Below the pieces are notes generated by a model. The model saw only the letters and a list, made by a program, of their open reading frames with translations. It did no database searches and had not been told where the DNA came from. 64,000 nucleotides of DNA, taken from Neoroseomonas alkaliterrae (GTDB lineage: Bacteria; Pseudomonadota; Alphaproteobacteria; Acetobacterales; Acetobacteraceae). Below, piece after piece: positions 24,221 to 33,294 of this stretch. A program made the translations under genes and the position numbers. Position 1 is the first letter of the stretch, and each line of letters starts with the position of its first letter. Location: contig NZ_JACIJE010000003.1 in assembly GCF_014199195.1 (NCBI RefSeq), forward strand, positions 248,001 to 312,000, written 5' to 3'.

Positions 24221-25021
24221 ATGACCGACATCCTCTTCGCACTCTCGAAGATCCTGTGGTTCCCGGCGCGGCCCGGGCATTTCGCGCTGATCGTCGGCTT
24301 CCTCGGCCTGCTGCTCGTCTGGCGCGGGCGGCGCTCCGGGCGCTGGCTCGTGCTGGCGAGCCTCGGCTTCTTCCTGATGCTGGTGGCGACACCCGTGAAC
24401 CAGTGGCTGCTGCTGCCGCTCGAGGACCGCTTCCCGCGCCCCGCCGCGGTGCCCGAGCGGGTGGACGGCATCATCGTGCTCGGCGGCGCGGTGGACCAGA
24501 ACATCACCGAGGCGCGGGGCATCCCCTCCCTCAACGGCGCGGCGGAGCGCATGACCGAGGGCGTGGTGCTCGCCAATCGCTACCCCGGGGCGCGCATCGT
24601 CTTCACCGGCGGCCAGGGCTCCTTCGTGCATGGTTCCGTGACCGAGGCCGATGTCGCGCGGCAGCTCTGGACCGCGATGGGCATCACGCCCGAGCGCGTG
24701 ATCTACGAGGACCAGGCGCGCAACACGCACGAGAACGCGGTCTTCACCCGCCGCCTCGTGGAGCCCAAGCCGGGCGAGGTGTGGCTGCTTGTCACCTCGG
24801 CCTCGCACATGCCGCGCTCGGTCGGCGTGTTCCGCGCGGCGGGCTGGCGGGACATCGTGCCCTGGCCGGTCAACTACCGCAGCGGGCACACCTGGCAGGC
24901 CTGGTACGATGCGCCCTTCCCCGAACGCCTGGGCCAGTTCGAATGGGCCTTCCGGGAATGGATCGGGCTCATGGCCTACCGCCTGATGGGGCGGACGGAG
25001 AGCGTGCTGCCGGCGCCGTAG
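24221..25021 (+). CDS. YdcF/ElyC-family membrane protein
   Basis: A 266-residue protein ([20 protein letters not shown]) with two N-terminal membrane helices (about residues 20-35 and 42-60) and a DUF218-type cytoplasmic or periplasmic domain. This contains [51 protein letters not shown] and [20 protein letters not shown], all conserved in the YdcF/ElyC/SanA family. ElyC affects lipid-carrier and envelope biogenesis in E. coli. The 3' end overlaps the convergent mltG by 53 bases. Confidence 0.9.
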   Translation: MTDILFALSKILWFPARPGHFALIVGFLGLLLVWRGRRSGRWLVLASLGFFLMLVATPVNQWLLLPLEDRFPRPAAVPERVDGIIVLGGAVDQNITEARGIPSLNGAAERMTEGVVLANRYPGARIVFTGGQGSFVHGSVTEADVARQLWTAMGITPERVIYEDQARNTHENAVFTRRLVEPKPGEVWLLVTSASHMPRSVGVFRAAGWRDIVPWPVNYRSGHTWQAWYDAPFPERLGQFEWAFREWIGLMAYRLMGRTESVLPAP

Positions 25022-26021
25022 CCGCGCCGCGTTCGCGCTCGATCGCCCGCCAGCGGGCGACGTTGCGGTTGTGCTCCTCGAGCGTCCGGCCGAAGGCGTG
25101 GCCGCCGGTGCCATCGGCGACGAAATAGAGGTAGTCGGTCGCCTCCGGCCGCGTCGCGGCGAGGAGCGCGGCGCGCCCCGGGCTCGCGATCGGCCCGGGC
25201 GGCAGGCCGCGCACGCGGTAGGTGTTGTAGGGGTGCTCGCGCTCGAGGTCGGCGCGGCTGATCGGCCTGTCCATCGGCGCGCCGCCGGTCGCGGCATAGG
25301 CGACGGTGGGGTCGGATTGCAGCGGCATGCCGCGCCGCAGGCGGTTGACGAAGACGCCGGCGACCAGCGGGCGCTCCTCGGGCCTGCCGGTCTCCCGCTC
25401 GACGATGGAAGCCAGGATGAGCGCCTCGCGCGCGGTCGCGAGCGGCAGGTCGGGCGCGCGGCTGGCCCAGGCCTCGGCCAGCGCGCGCTCCATCGCCGCC
25501 GCCGCGCGGCGGGCGATCGCGGCGCGGCTCTCGCCCCATTCGAAGGCGTAGGTCTCGGGCAGCAGCTCGCCCTCGGCGAAGGCCGGCAGCTCGCCGCTCA
25601 GCCCCTCGGCGCGTTCGAGGAGCGCGCGGATCTGGTGCGCCGTCAGCCCCTCCGCGATGGTCAGGCGGCGCTGCACCGGCCGCGCCTCGCGCAGGATGTG
25701 CAGCACCTCGGCGATGGAGGCGCCGGCGGGGAAGGCGAATTCCGCCGCGCGCAGCGGCCCGCGCCCGCGGGTCAGCCAGGCGGCGATGCCGAAGGCGCGC
25801 GGGTCGCGCACCACGCCGCGCTCGGCCAGCACCTCGGCGATGCGTTCGGTGCCGCCGCGCGGGATGACGATCTGCACCGGCTCGGCGAGCGGCCCCGGGG
25901 CGCGATAGGTGCGGAGGGCGAAGGCCGCCCCGCCCGCGGCCAGCGCGAGCAGGCCGAGCAGCAGGCCGAGCGCGAGCGCGGCGCCGCGCAGCCGGCGGCG
26001 CGGCGCCTCGGGGCTGCTCAT
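24969..26021 (-). CDS. mltG: Endolytic murein transglycosylase MltG
   Basis: A 350-residue membrane-anchored enzyme. One helix ([19 protein letters not shown], about 14-32) is followed by a LysM-like domain ([20 protein letters not shown]) and the YceG catalytic domain with [21 protein letters not shown] (the Glu after SIV is the catalytic one, about residue 206) and [24 protein letters not shown]. MltG cuts nascent glycan strands and sets peptidoglycan chain length at the inner membrane. It lies 13 bases downstream of fabF; the fabF-mltG pair is conserved widely. It overlaps the ydcF-like gene on the other strand. Confidence 0.95.
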   Translation of the reverse strand: MSSPEAPRRRLRGAALALGLLLGLLALAAGGAAFALRTYRAPGPLAEPVQIVIPRGGTERIAEVLAERGVVRDPRAFGIAAWLTRGRGPLRAAEFAFPAGASIAEVLHILREARPVQRRLTIAEGLTAHQIRALLERAEGLSGELPAFAEGELLPETYAFEWGESRAAIARRAAAAMERALAEAWASRAPDLPLATAREALILASIVERETGRPEERPLVAGVFVNRLRRGMPLQSDPTVAYAATGGAPMDRPISRADLEREHPYNTYRVRGLPPGPIASPGRAALLAATRPEATDYLYFVADGTGGHAFGRTLEEHNRNVARWRAIERERGAATAPAARSPSAPSGGRP

Positions 26022-26034
26022 GCCGTGGCGCGGC

Positions 26035-27318
26035 TCAGGGCGCCGCGCGGAACACGATGCTCGCGTTGGTGCCGCCGAACCCGAAGGAGTTCGACAGCGC
26101 GACCTCGATCTTCCGCTCCTGGGCGTGCAGCGCGACGCGGTCGATCACGCTCTCGCGCGAGGGCTTCTCGAGGTTCAGCGTGGGCGGCGCGACCTTGTCG
26201 CGGATCGCTAGGATCGAGAAGATCCCCTCCACCGCCCCCGCCGCGCCGAGCAGATGGCCGACCGCCGACTTGGTCGAGGACATGGCGAGGCCCTTGCCCG
26301 CATCGCCCCAGAGCCGCTCCACCGCCTCGAGTTCGAGGTCGTCGCCGAGCGGGGTCGAGGTGCCGTGCGCGTTGACGTACTGCACCTCGGCCGGGGTGAC
26401 CTTGGCGCTGGCGAGCGCGGCCTTCATCGCGCGGTAGGCGCCCTCGTGGCCCTCGGCCGGGGCGGTGATGTGGTAGGCGTCGCCCGACATGCCGTAGCCG
26501 ATCACCTCGGCATAGATCTTCGCGCCGCGCGCCTTCGCGTGCTCGTATTCCTCGAGCACCATCACGCCCGCGCCCTCGCCCATCACGAAGCCGTCGCGGC
26601 CCTCGTCCCACGGGCGGGAGGCCTTTGTGGGCGTGTCGTTGAAGCCGGTGGACAGCGCGCGCGCGGCGCAGAAGCCGGCCACGCCGAGTTCGCACACCGC
26701 GGCCTCGGCCCCGCCCGCGATCATCACGTCGGCATCGCCGAGCGCGATCAGCCGCGCCGCGTCGCCCAGCGCATGAACGCCCGTGGCGCAGGCCGTGACC
26801 ACCGAATGGTTCGGCCCCTTGAAGCCGTAGCGGATCGAGACCTGGCCCGAGGCGAGGTTGATCAGCGCCGAGGGGATGAAGAAGGGCGAGATGCGCTTGA
26901 TCTTGCCCTGGACGGCGAGGGTCGCGGCCTCGTGGATGGTCTCGAGCCCGCCGATGCCCGAGCCGATCATGACGCCGGTGCGGCAGCGCGATTCCTCGTC
27001 CTCGGGGCGCCAGCCGGCGTCCTCGACCGCTTCCTCCGCCGCGACGAGCGCGAGCTGGATGAAGCGGTCCATCTTCTTCTGGTCCTTGACCGGGATCCAT
27101 TCGGAGATGTCGAGCCCGCCCTCGGCCTTCGTGCCCGCCGGGACCTGCCCGGCGATCTTGGCGGGAAGGGCCGAGGTGTCGAAGGACTGGATGCTCCCGA
27201 TGCCCGATTCGGCATTGAGCATGCGCTTCCAGACATGCTCGATCCCGAGGCCGAGCGGGCAGGCGATGCCCATGCCGGTCACGACGACGCGTCGCGGCGC
27301 AAACCCGTTCTGGAACAC
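26035..27318 (-). CDS. fabF: Beta-ketoacyl-ACP synthase II (FabF)
   Basis: A 427-residue condensing enzyme of fatty acid elongation. The catalytic triad is visible: C177 in TACATG, His in [11 protein letters not shown] and His in [13 protein letters not shown]. The start is GTG at 27318, supported by GGGAGGG six bases upstream. FabF elongates acyl-ACP with malonyl-ACP and controls temperature-dependent unsaturation in E. coli. It follows acpP by 31 bases and precedes mltG, the common acpP-fabF-mltG order. Confidence 0.97.
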   Translation of the reverse strand: MFQNGFAPRRVVVTGMGIACPLGLGIEHVWKRMLNAESGIGSIQSFDTSALPAKIAGQVPAGTKAEGGLDISEWIPVKDQKKMDRFIQLALVAAEEAVEDAGWRPEDEESRCRTGVMIGSGIGGLETIHEAATLAVQGKIKRISPFFIPSALINLASGQVSIRYGFKGPNHSVVTACATGVHALGDAARLIALGDADVMIAGGAEAAVCELGVAGFCAARALSTGFNDTPTKASRPWDEGRDGFVMGEGAGVMVLEEYEHAKARGAKIYAEVIGYGMSGDAYHITAPAEGHEGAYRAMKAALASAKVTPAEVQYVNAHGTSTPLGDDLELEAVERLWGDAGKGLAMSSTKSAVGHLLGAAGAVEGIFSILAIRDKVAPPTLNLEKPSRESVIDRVALHAQERKIEVALSNSFGFGGTNASIVFRAAP

Positions 27319-27349
27319 GCTCTACCCTCCCCGGACCCTCGTGCGGGCT

Positions 27350-27589
27350 TCAGCCGCCCTTCTGCTTCTCGATGTAGTCGATGGCGTCCTTGACGGTCGT
27401 GATCTTCTCGGCCGCGTCGTCCGGGATCTCGACGCCGAAGGCCTCCTCGAAGGCCATGACCAGCTCGACCGTGTCGAGGCTGTCCGCGCCGAGGTCGTCG
27501 ATGAAGGACGCCTCCGGCGTGACCTTCGCCTCCTCGACGCCGAGGTGCTCGACGACGATCTTCTTCACCTTCTCGGCGGTGTCGCTCAT
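27350..27589 (-). CDS. acpP: Acyl carrier protein AcpP
   Basis: A 79-residue acidic four-helix carrier protein. The phosphopantetheine attachment site is S37 in [11 protein letters not shown]. It carries growing acyl chains in type II fatty acid synthesis and serves lipid A synthesis as well. The length and acidic composition are standard. It is the first gene of the acpP-fabF-mltG unit and is divergent from the solute-binding-protein gene, with 258 bases between starts, in which its promoter must lie. A second, unrelated carrier protein is at 53768-54058. Confidence 0.98.
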   Translation of the reverse strand: MSDTAEKVKKIVVEHLGVEEAKVTPEASFIDDLGADSLDTVELVMAFEEAFGVEIPDDAAEKITTVKDAIDYIEKQKGG

Positions 27590-27847
27590 CGCGGTACTCT
27601 CTCCGTTCTGCCGGGCCGAACCCGTGCCAAATGCCGACTGCGTTCCGCCCGGCGGCGGCCGGACCCATCGCCCGCGCCACCAGGGTAGCGGGCGCTTATC
27701 ATGGAAGCGCGGCGGGGCCTAGGCGCTCCGGGCGGGGCCGGTCAAGGGGCAGGCGCGCGGGGGGCGGCGGGCGGGCCTTGCGGGCCGCCCCCCGGCGGGC
27801 TGATGTAGCGCCCGGGCAACACCCCCCAAGAGGAGGCCATCGTCCCC

Positions 27848-29431
27848 ATGATCACCCGTCGCTCCGCCCTCGCGGCCGGCGCCGCCGTCGCATCCGCGGG
27901 GCTTTCCGCGCCTGCCGTCGCGCAGGGGGCCGCGCGCAACGTGCTGCGCTTCATCCCCCATTCCAACCTCGCCTCGATCGACCCGGTGGGCACCACCGGC
28001 TACATCGTGCGCAACCACGGCTACATGGTCTACGACACGCTGTTCGCGACCGACGCCGACTTCGCCATCAAGCCGCAGATGGTCGAATCCTGGGAGGGCT
28101 CGGGCACCGACCTGACCTGGACCTTCCGCCTGCGCGAGGGCCTTCGCTTCCACGACAACGAACCGGTCCGCGCCAACGACGTGGTGCCGAGCCTGCGCCG
28201 CTGGGGGGCGCGCGATTCCTTCGGCCAGACCCTGATGGCCGCGGTGGGCGAGATGCAGGTGGTGGACGACCGCACCTTCCGCATCCGTCTGAGCCGCCCC
28301 TTCCCGCTGCTGATCGACGCGATCGGCAAGCTCTCCTCCCAGGTGCCCTTCATCATGCATGAGCGGCACGCCACGCTGGACCCGAACACCCCGGTGCCGG
28401 AGGCGATCGGCTCCGGCCCGTTCCGCTTCATCCGCGACCAGTGGGTGCCGGGCAGCCAGGCGGTCTATGAGCGGTTCACGGGCTATGTGCCGCGCAACGA
28501 GCCCGCCTCCTCGGCCGCGGGCGGCAAGCGCGTGCATGTCGAGCGCGTGGAATGGCGCATCATCCCCGACCCCTCCACCGCCGCCGCGGCGCTGCAGACC
28601 GGCGAGGTGGACTGGTACGAGCAGCCCGCCTTCGACCTGCTGCCACTTCTGCAGCGCGCGCGCGACGTGCGAATCGAGCAGATCGACCCGGTCGGCTCCA
28701 TCCTGATGATGCGGTTCAACCACCTCCATCCGCCGTTCAACAACCCGGCCATCCGGCGCGCGGTGCAGATGGCGGTGAACCAGACGGACTACCTGCAGGC
28801 GGTGGTGGGCAACCCGCGCTACTTCCGCGAATGCAAGTCCTTCTTCTCCTGCGGCACGCCGCTCGCCTCCGACGAGGGGACGGCGGCGATCGGCGGCAAC
28901 CTCGACCGCGCGCGGGCCATGCTGCGCGAGGCCGGCTACGCCAATGAGCCGGTGGTCATCATCAGCCCGACCGACATCCCGGCGAACCACGCCCAGGGGC
29001 TGGTGACGCAGGATCTGCTGCGGCGACTCGGCATGAATGTCGAGTTCGTGGCGACCGACTGGGGCACGGTGCTCGCCCGCCGCGCCAGCCGCAACGCCCC
29101 GGCGCAGGGCGGCTGGTCCATCTTCCACACCTGGTGGGTGGGCCCAGACCTCGCGAATCCGGCGCTGCACGCCCCGCTGCGCACCCACGGCGCCGCCGCC
29201 TGGCCCGGCTGGCCGACCGATGAGCGGATGGAGGAGCTGCGCAACCAGTTCCTCTCGGCGCCGACGCCGGACGAGCAGAAGCGCATCGCGGTCGAGATCC
29301 AGAGGCGCGCCTTCGAGGTCGTGCCCTATGTCACGGTCGGGCAGATGTGGCAGCCCACCGCCTTCCGGCGGAACGTGCATGACATCCTGCCCTCCCCGGT
29401 GCCGTTCATGTGGAACGTGCGCAAGACGTGA
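27848..29431 (+). CDS. ABC transporter substrate-binding protein, family 5 (peptide/nickel type)
   Basis: A 527-residue secreted protein with a twin-arginine-like signal (MITRRSALAAGAAVASAGLS, cleavage near APAVAQ). The SBP family 5 pattern is clear: FIPHSNLASIDPVGT, YDTLFATDADFAIKPQMVESW, TWTFRLREGLRFHDNEPVRA, and in the C-terminal lobe MRFNHLHPPFNNPAIRRAVQ. Such proteins deliver oligopeptides, opines or other solutes to a Dpp/Opp-type importer. No permease or ATPase gene is adjacent, so it is an orphan here. A strong hairpin follows at 29440-29469, suggesting a single-gene unit. Confidence 0.92.
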   Translation: MITRRSALAAGAAVASAGLSAPAVAQGAARNVLRFIPHSNLASIDPVGTTGYIVRNHGYMVYDTLFATDADFAIKPQMVESWEGSGTDLTWTFRLREGLRFHDNEPVRANDVVPSLRRWGARDSFGQTLMAAVGEMQVVDDRTFRIRLSRPFPLLIDAIGKLSSQVPFIMHERHATLDPNTPVPEAIGSGPFRFIRDQWVPGSQAVYERFTGYVPRNEPASSAAGGKRVHVERVEWRIIPDPSTAAAALQTGEVDWYEQPAFDLLPLLQRARDVRIEQIDPVGSILMMRFNHLHPPFNNPAIRRAVQMAVNQTDYLQAVVGNPRYFRECKSFFSCGTPLASDEGTAAIGGNLDRARAMLREAGYANEPVVIISPTDIPANHAQGLVTQDLLRRLGMNVEFVATDWGTVLARRASRNAPAQGGWSIFHTWWVGPDLANPALHAPLRTHGAAAWPGWPTDERMEELRNQFLSAPTPDEQKRIAVEIQRRAFEVVPYVTVGQMWQPTAFRRNVHDILPSPVPFMWNVRKT

Positions 29432-29439
29432 CGCACCGC

Positions 29440-29469
29440 CAGGGCCGGCGCCGACGCGCGCCGGCCCTG
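29440..29469 (+). terminator. 12-bp stem hairpin after the binding-protein gene
   Basis: CAGGGCCGGCGC (29440-29451) and GCGCCGGCCCTG (29458-29469) form a perfect 12-bp stem with a 6-base loop, nine bases after the stop at 29431. There is no T-run, as often in very GC-rich genomes. Confidence 0.6.
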
Positions 29470-29519
29470 CGCGCGAGGGGGATTGATCCCGGCGCGGCGG
29501 CGCGGTCCCTTTCCCGGGC

Positions 29520-30080
29520 ATGACCGACGATCCACCGCCGCGTCCCGTCCCGACGCTCGCCGACCTTTTCCTCACCTACGGCAAGATCGGCCTGATCGGC
29601 TTCGGCGGCATCAATGCCTGGGCCCGGCGCGTGCTGGTCGAGGAGAAGCGCTGGCTGACCGACCAGGAATACGCCGAGACGCTCGGCCTGGGGCAGGTGC
29701 TGCCCGGGCCGAACGCGCTCAACGCCGCCATAATGGTGGGCGACCGGTTCCACGGCACGGCCGGGGCCATCGCCGCGCCTTCGGCCATGTTCGGCGGCCC
29801 GCTGATCCTGCTCGCCGGCCTCGCCATGCTCTACGACGCCTATGGCGAGTTGCCGACCATGCGCGCGCTGCTCGCCGGCGTCGGCGCGGCGGCGGCGGGG
29901 ATGGTGCTCGGCACGGCGGCGAAGATGACCGAGAAGCTGAGGCCGCCGCCGGCCCTGCTTGCGGTCGGCCTGATGGCCTTCGCCGCCGCGGGCATCCTGC
30001 GCGTGCCGCTGCCCCTGACCGTCTTCGGCCTCGCGCCCTTCGGCATCTGGGCCGCCTGGCGGGCGATGCGCCGGCCATGA
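29520..30080 (+). CDS. chrA: Chromate transporter, N-terminal half (short-chain CHR)
   Basis: A 186-residue membrane protein. It contains FLTYGKIGLIGFGGINAW and EYAETLGLGQVLPGPNALNA, the CHR signature with the PGPN turn, and several hydrophobic helices after residue 80 (APSAMFGGPLILLAGLAMLY, GVGAAAAGMVLG, LLAVGLMAFAAAGI). CHR proteins export chromate by proton antiport. Here the transporter is split into two genes that overlap by four bases, so the two halves probably form a heterodimer. No chrB regulator is seen nearby. Confidence 0.85.
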   Translation: MTDDPPPRPVPTLADLFLTYGKIGLIGFGGINAWARRVLVEEKRWLTDQEYAETLGLGQVLPGPNALNAAIMVGDRFHGTAGAIAAPSAMFGGPLILLAGLAMLYDAYGELPTMRALLAGVGAAAAGMVLGTAAKMTEKLRPPPALLAVGLMAFAAAGILRVPLPLTVFGLAPFGIWAAWRAMRRP

Positions 30081-30601
30081 CCTGGGCGATCTTCTGGCAG
30101 CTCGCCCTCGGCTTCGGGGCGATCTCCCTGGTCTCGATCGGCGGCGGCATCGCCGTGCTGCCCGAGATGCACCGCCTGGTGGTGGAGGTGCATGGCTGGA
30201 TGGACAGCGCCGACTTCGCGCGGCGATTCGCGCTCGCCCAGGCGGCGCCGGGGCCGAATGTGCTGGTGGTCGGGCTGTTCGGCTGGCATGTCGGCGGTGT
30301 CGGCGGGATGCTGACCGCCGTGCTGGCGATGACCCTGCCCACCTCCTTCATGGCCTTCGGCTTCTCGCGCCTCAGGGCACGGCTCGCGGGGCGGATGTGG
30401 CTCAAGACCATCGAGCGCGGGCTGGTGCCGATCGCGGTGGGGCTGATCGCGGCCTCGGGCCTCATTCTCGCGCGCGGCACGGCGAGCGGCTGGATCCCCG
30501 TGGCGGTGACGGCGGCCTCGACACTGTTCGTCTGGCGGACGGACTACTCGCCGCTGTGGGTGCTCGGGGCGGGCGCGGTGGTCGGGCTGCTGCTGCTGTG
30601 A
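30077..30601 (+). CDS. chrA: Chromate transporter, C-terminal half (short-chain CHR)
   Basis: A 174-residue partner of the preceding gene, starting MTWAIFWQLALGFGAISLVS. The CHR domain shows SIGGGIAVLPEMHRLVVEVHGW and FALAQAAPGPNVLVVGLFGWH, with the PGPN motif again, then helices MLTAVLAMTLPTSFMAFGF, LVPIAVGLIAASGLIL and VLGAGAVVGLLLL. Its start overlaps the first half (ATGA) and its stop overlaps the next gene (GTGA), so chromate export and the following reductase are probably co-transcribed. Confidence 0.85.
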   Translation: MTWAIFWQLALGFGAISLVSIGGGIAVLPEMHRLVVEVHGWMDSADFARRFALAQAAPGPNVLVVGLFGWHVGGVGGMLTAVLAMTLPTSFMAFGFSRLRARLAGRMWLKTIERGLVPIAVGLIAASGLILARGTASGWIPVAVTAASTLFVWRTDYSPLWVLGAGAVVGLLLL

Positions 30602-31803
30602 GCCTGCAGGCGCCGCCGCTGCGCGAACCGCAGCCCCGGGGCCTCTGCACCGATTGCGGCGTCTCGCGCATGGCGGAGCCCAAGGCCTGCGGGGTGGCGT
30701 GCCAGTTCATCAGGCCGGACTATGCCGCGCTGGAGGCGAAGGCGCATGGCCGCGCGCGCGACCTGGCGCGCCCGGACGAGGCGCATTTCGGCCCCTTCCG
30801 CCGCATGCTGCGCGCGGCGCTGAGGCGCCCCGCCGAGGGCGCACAATGGACCGGCATCACCACGCGCATCGCCGAGCGCCTGCTGGAAACCGGCGCGGTG
30901 ACCGCCGTGCTGACCATGGCGCCCGACCCGGAGGATCGCTGGAAGCCCGTGCCGGTGCTGGTGACACGGGCGGATGACCTCGCGCAATGCCGCGGCATGC
31001 GCATGGGCTACGCGCCGCTGCTGGCGCTGCTGGAACCGGCCGCGGCGGCGGGGCACCGGCGCATCGCGGTGGTGGGAATCCCCTGCCAGGTCTATGCGCT
31101 GCGCGCGCTGCAGGACCGCCTCGGCTTCGAGGAGGTGTTCGTCATCGGCACGCCGTGTTCCGACAACACCACGACCGGGAACTTCCACAGATTCCTCGCC
31201 CTGGTGGACCCCTCGCCGGCGACCGTCACCTACCTGGAATTCCGCGCCGACTACCATGTCGAGATCCGCCACCAGGACGGGCGCAGGCGGGAGATCCCGT
31301 TCCTGATGCTGCCGCTGGCCGACCTGCCGGGGGATTTCTTCCCGCTCACCTGCCGAACCTGCGTGGACTACACCAACGTGCTGGCCGACATCACGGTGGG
31401 CTACATGGGCGGCACCGGCGCGCAATGGCTGATCGTGCGCAACGCGAAGGGCGAGGCGCTGCTCTCGCTGCTGGGCGAGGAGGTGCTGGTGGAGACGCCG
31501 CGCAGCGCCGGTCGCCGCACCGCCGCCGTGCGCGGCTTCATGGCGAATACCGAGCGCGCGGCGGGCGGGCTGCCGCTGCGGCGCATGCCGGGTTGGGCGC
31601 GCCCGATCGTCGCCTGGCTGCAGCCGCGGATCGGCCCGCGCGGCCTGGAATTCGCCCGCGCGCGGGTCGAGATGAAGGCGATCGAGACGGTGCTGCGCCT
31701 GCGCCGCCAGAAGCCGGCCATGATGCGCAACATGATCCCGCGCCATGTCTGGGCGCTGGTTGCGCGCTACGGCCTGAAGCCCGGCCCGGACGAAACGCGC
31801 TGA
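30598..31803 (+). CDS. FrhB-family iron-sulfur flavoprotein, BciB-like
   Basis: A 401-residue protein with a GTG start overlapping the chromate-transporter stop. Cysteines C17, C20, C31 and C35 (GLCTDCG, ACGVACQF) and those of VGIPCQVYALRAL, IGTPCSDNTTTGNF and LTCRTCVDYTNVLADI make up FrhB-type Fe-S and flavin sites. The sequence, especially the last blocks, looks like BciB, the ferredoxin-dependent 8-vinyl reductase of bacteriochlorophyll synthesis. No photosynthesis gene is in the window, so a different FrhB substrate is possible. I am sure of the family, moderately of BciB. Confidence 0.72.
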   Translation: MSLQAPPLREPQPRGLCTDCGVSRMAEPKACGVACQFIRPDYAALEAKAHGRARDLARPDEAHFGPFRRMLRAALRRPAEGAQWTGITTRIAERLLETGAVTAVLTMAPDPEDRWKPVPVLVTRADDLAQCRGMRMGYAPLLALLEPAAAAGHRRIAVVGIPCQVYALRALQDRLGFEEVFVIGTPCSDNTTTGNFHRFLALVDPSPATVTYLEFRADYHVEIRHQDGRRREIPFLMLPLADLPGDFFPLTCRTCVDYTNVLADITVGYMGGTGAQWLIVRNAKGEALLSLLGEEVLVETPRSAGRRTAAVRGFMANTERAAGGLPLRRMPGWARPIVAWLQPRIGPRGLEFARARVEMKAIETVLRLRRQKPAMMRNMIPRHVWALVARYGLKPGPDETR

Positions 31804-31876
31804 CCGGCCCATGCCGGGCTTCGGCGACCGGCCCCGGAGATTGACCGCGGGCCGCCATGCGCGGCACATCGCCGCC

Positions 31877-33286
31877 ATGTCCGACCTGCCCGACGCCCTC
31901 GCCACCCTGCTCGGCCCCGCCGGGCTGCTGACCGACCCCGCCGACATCGCCCCCGCGCTGTCGGACTGGCGCGGGCTGTATCGCGGCGCGGCACTCGCGG
32001 TGCTGCGCCCGGCCAGCACGCAGCAGGTCGCGGACTGCGTGCGGATCTGCGCCGAAGCGGGCATCGCCATCGTCCCGCAGGGCGGTAACACCTCGATGGT
32101 CGGCGGCGCGACGCCGGAGGGGAATGGCCGCTCGGTCGTGCTGTCGCTCGCGCGCATGAACCGCATCCGCGACATCGACGCCGTGGACATGACCATGACC
32201 GCCGAGGCCGGCGTGGTGGTGAAGGCGGCGCAGGACGCCGCGGCCGAGGCGAACTGCCTCTTCCCGCTCTCCTTCGGGGGCGAGGGCACGGCGATGATCG
32301 GCGGCATCCTCTCCACCAATGCCGGCGGCAACACCACGGTGCGCTACGGCAATGCGCGCGAACTGATGCTCGGCCTCGAGGTCGTGCTGCCCGACGGGCA
32401 GGTCTGGAACGGGCTGCGCCGGCTGCGAAAGGACAACACGGGCTATGCGCTGCGCCATCTCTTCGTCGGCGCGGAGGGCACGCTCGGCATCATCACCGCC
32501 GCGACGCTGCGCCTCTTCGCCCGCCCGCGCGCGAGCGAGGTGCTGTTCTGCTCGGTGGCCGACGAGGATGCCGCGCTCGCGGTCTTCCGCCGCTTCCGCG
32601 AGGCGGACGAGACCGCGATCCGCGCCTTCGAATACATGTCCGGCCTCGGCGTCGATTTCGCGGTGAAGCACATCCCCGGCGTGGCGCTGCCGCTCGCGCA
32701 ACGCGCGGACCACTACATCCTGGTCGACCTTGCCTCCACCCGCGCCGATGCCGACCTGCAGGGCCTCGCCGAGCAGGTGCTGGGTGCGGCGATGGAGGCG
32801 GGCGAGGTGCTCGATGCGGTGATCGGCGGGTCGGAGGCGCGCCGCGCCGCGCTGTGGCGCATCCGCGAGGAGCACCCGGAGGCACAACGCAAGGAGGGCG
32901 CGAGCGTGAAGAACGACGTCTCGGTGCCCGTCTCGAAGGTGCCGGAACTGATCCGCCGCGCCTCGGCCGCCTGCGGGCGGCTGATCCCCGGCATCCGCCC
33001 CGTGCCCTTCGGCCACATGGGGGATGGCAACATCCACATGAACCTCGAACAGCCCGAGGGCATGGACCCGGCGGCCTTCCTCGCGCGCAGCCACGACATC
33101 ATGGAGACGGTGAACGCGGTGGTGCGCGAGCTCGACGGCTCCTTCAGCGCCGAGCACGGCATCGGCCGGCTCAAGACCGACATGATGGAATCCTGGCGCG
33201 GCGGGGCCGAACTCGATGCGATGAGGCGGATCAAGGCCGCGCTCGATCCCACCGGCATCATGAATCCCGGCAAGGTCCTGCCCTGA
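31877..33286 (+). CDS. FAD-linked 2-hydroxyacid dehydrogenase (GlcD/D2HGDH type)
   Basis: A 469-residue flavoprotein of the vanillyl-alcohol-oxidase fold, started at the ATG 31877 (MSDLPDALATLLGP). The FAD-binding half has IVPQGGNTSMVGGATPEG and SFGGEGTAMIGGILSTNAGG; the C-terminal half has PFGHMGDGNIHMN with the metal-binding histidines and SAEHGIGRLK. The family oxidises D-lactate, glycolate or D-2-hydroxyglutarate and passes electrons to quinone or cytochrome. No Fe-S partner such as GlcF is adjacent, pointing to the stand-alone D-2-hydroxyglutarate or D-lactate type. It follows the FrhB-like gene by 73 bases. Confidence 0.88.
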   Translation: MSDLPDALATLLGPAGLLTDPADIAPALSDWRGLYRGAALAVLRPASTQQVADCVRICAEAGIAIVPQGGNTSMVGGATPEGNGRSVVLSLARMNRIRDIDAVDMTMTAEAGVVVKAAQDAAAEANCLFPLSFGGEGTAMIGGILSTNAGGNTTVRYGNARELMLGLEVVLPDGQVWNGLRRLRKDNTGYALRHLFVGAEGTLGIITAATLRLFARPRASEVLFCSVADEDAALAVFRRFREADETAIRAFEYMSGLGVDFAVKHIPGVALPLAQRADHYILVDLASTRADADLQGLAEQVLGAAMEAGEVLDAVIGGSEARRAALWRIREEHPEAQRKEGASVKNDVSVPVSKVPELIRRASAACGRLIPGIRPVPFGHMGDGNIHMNLEQPEGMDPAAFLARSHDIMETVNAVVRELDGSFSAEHGIGRLKTDMMESWRGGAELDAMRRIKAALDPTGIMNPGKVLP

Positions 33287-33294
33287 GGCGCGGC

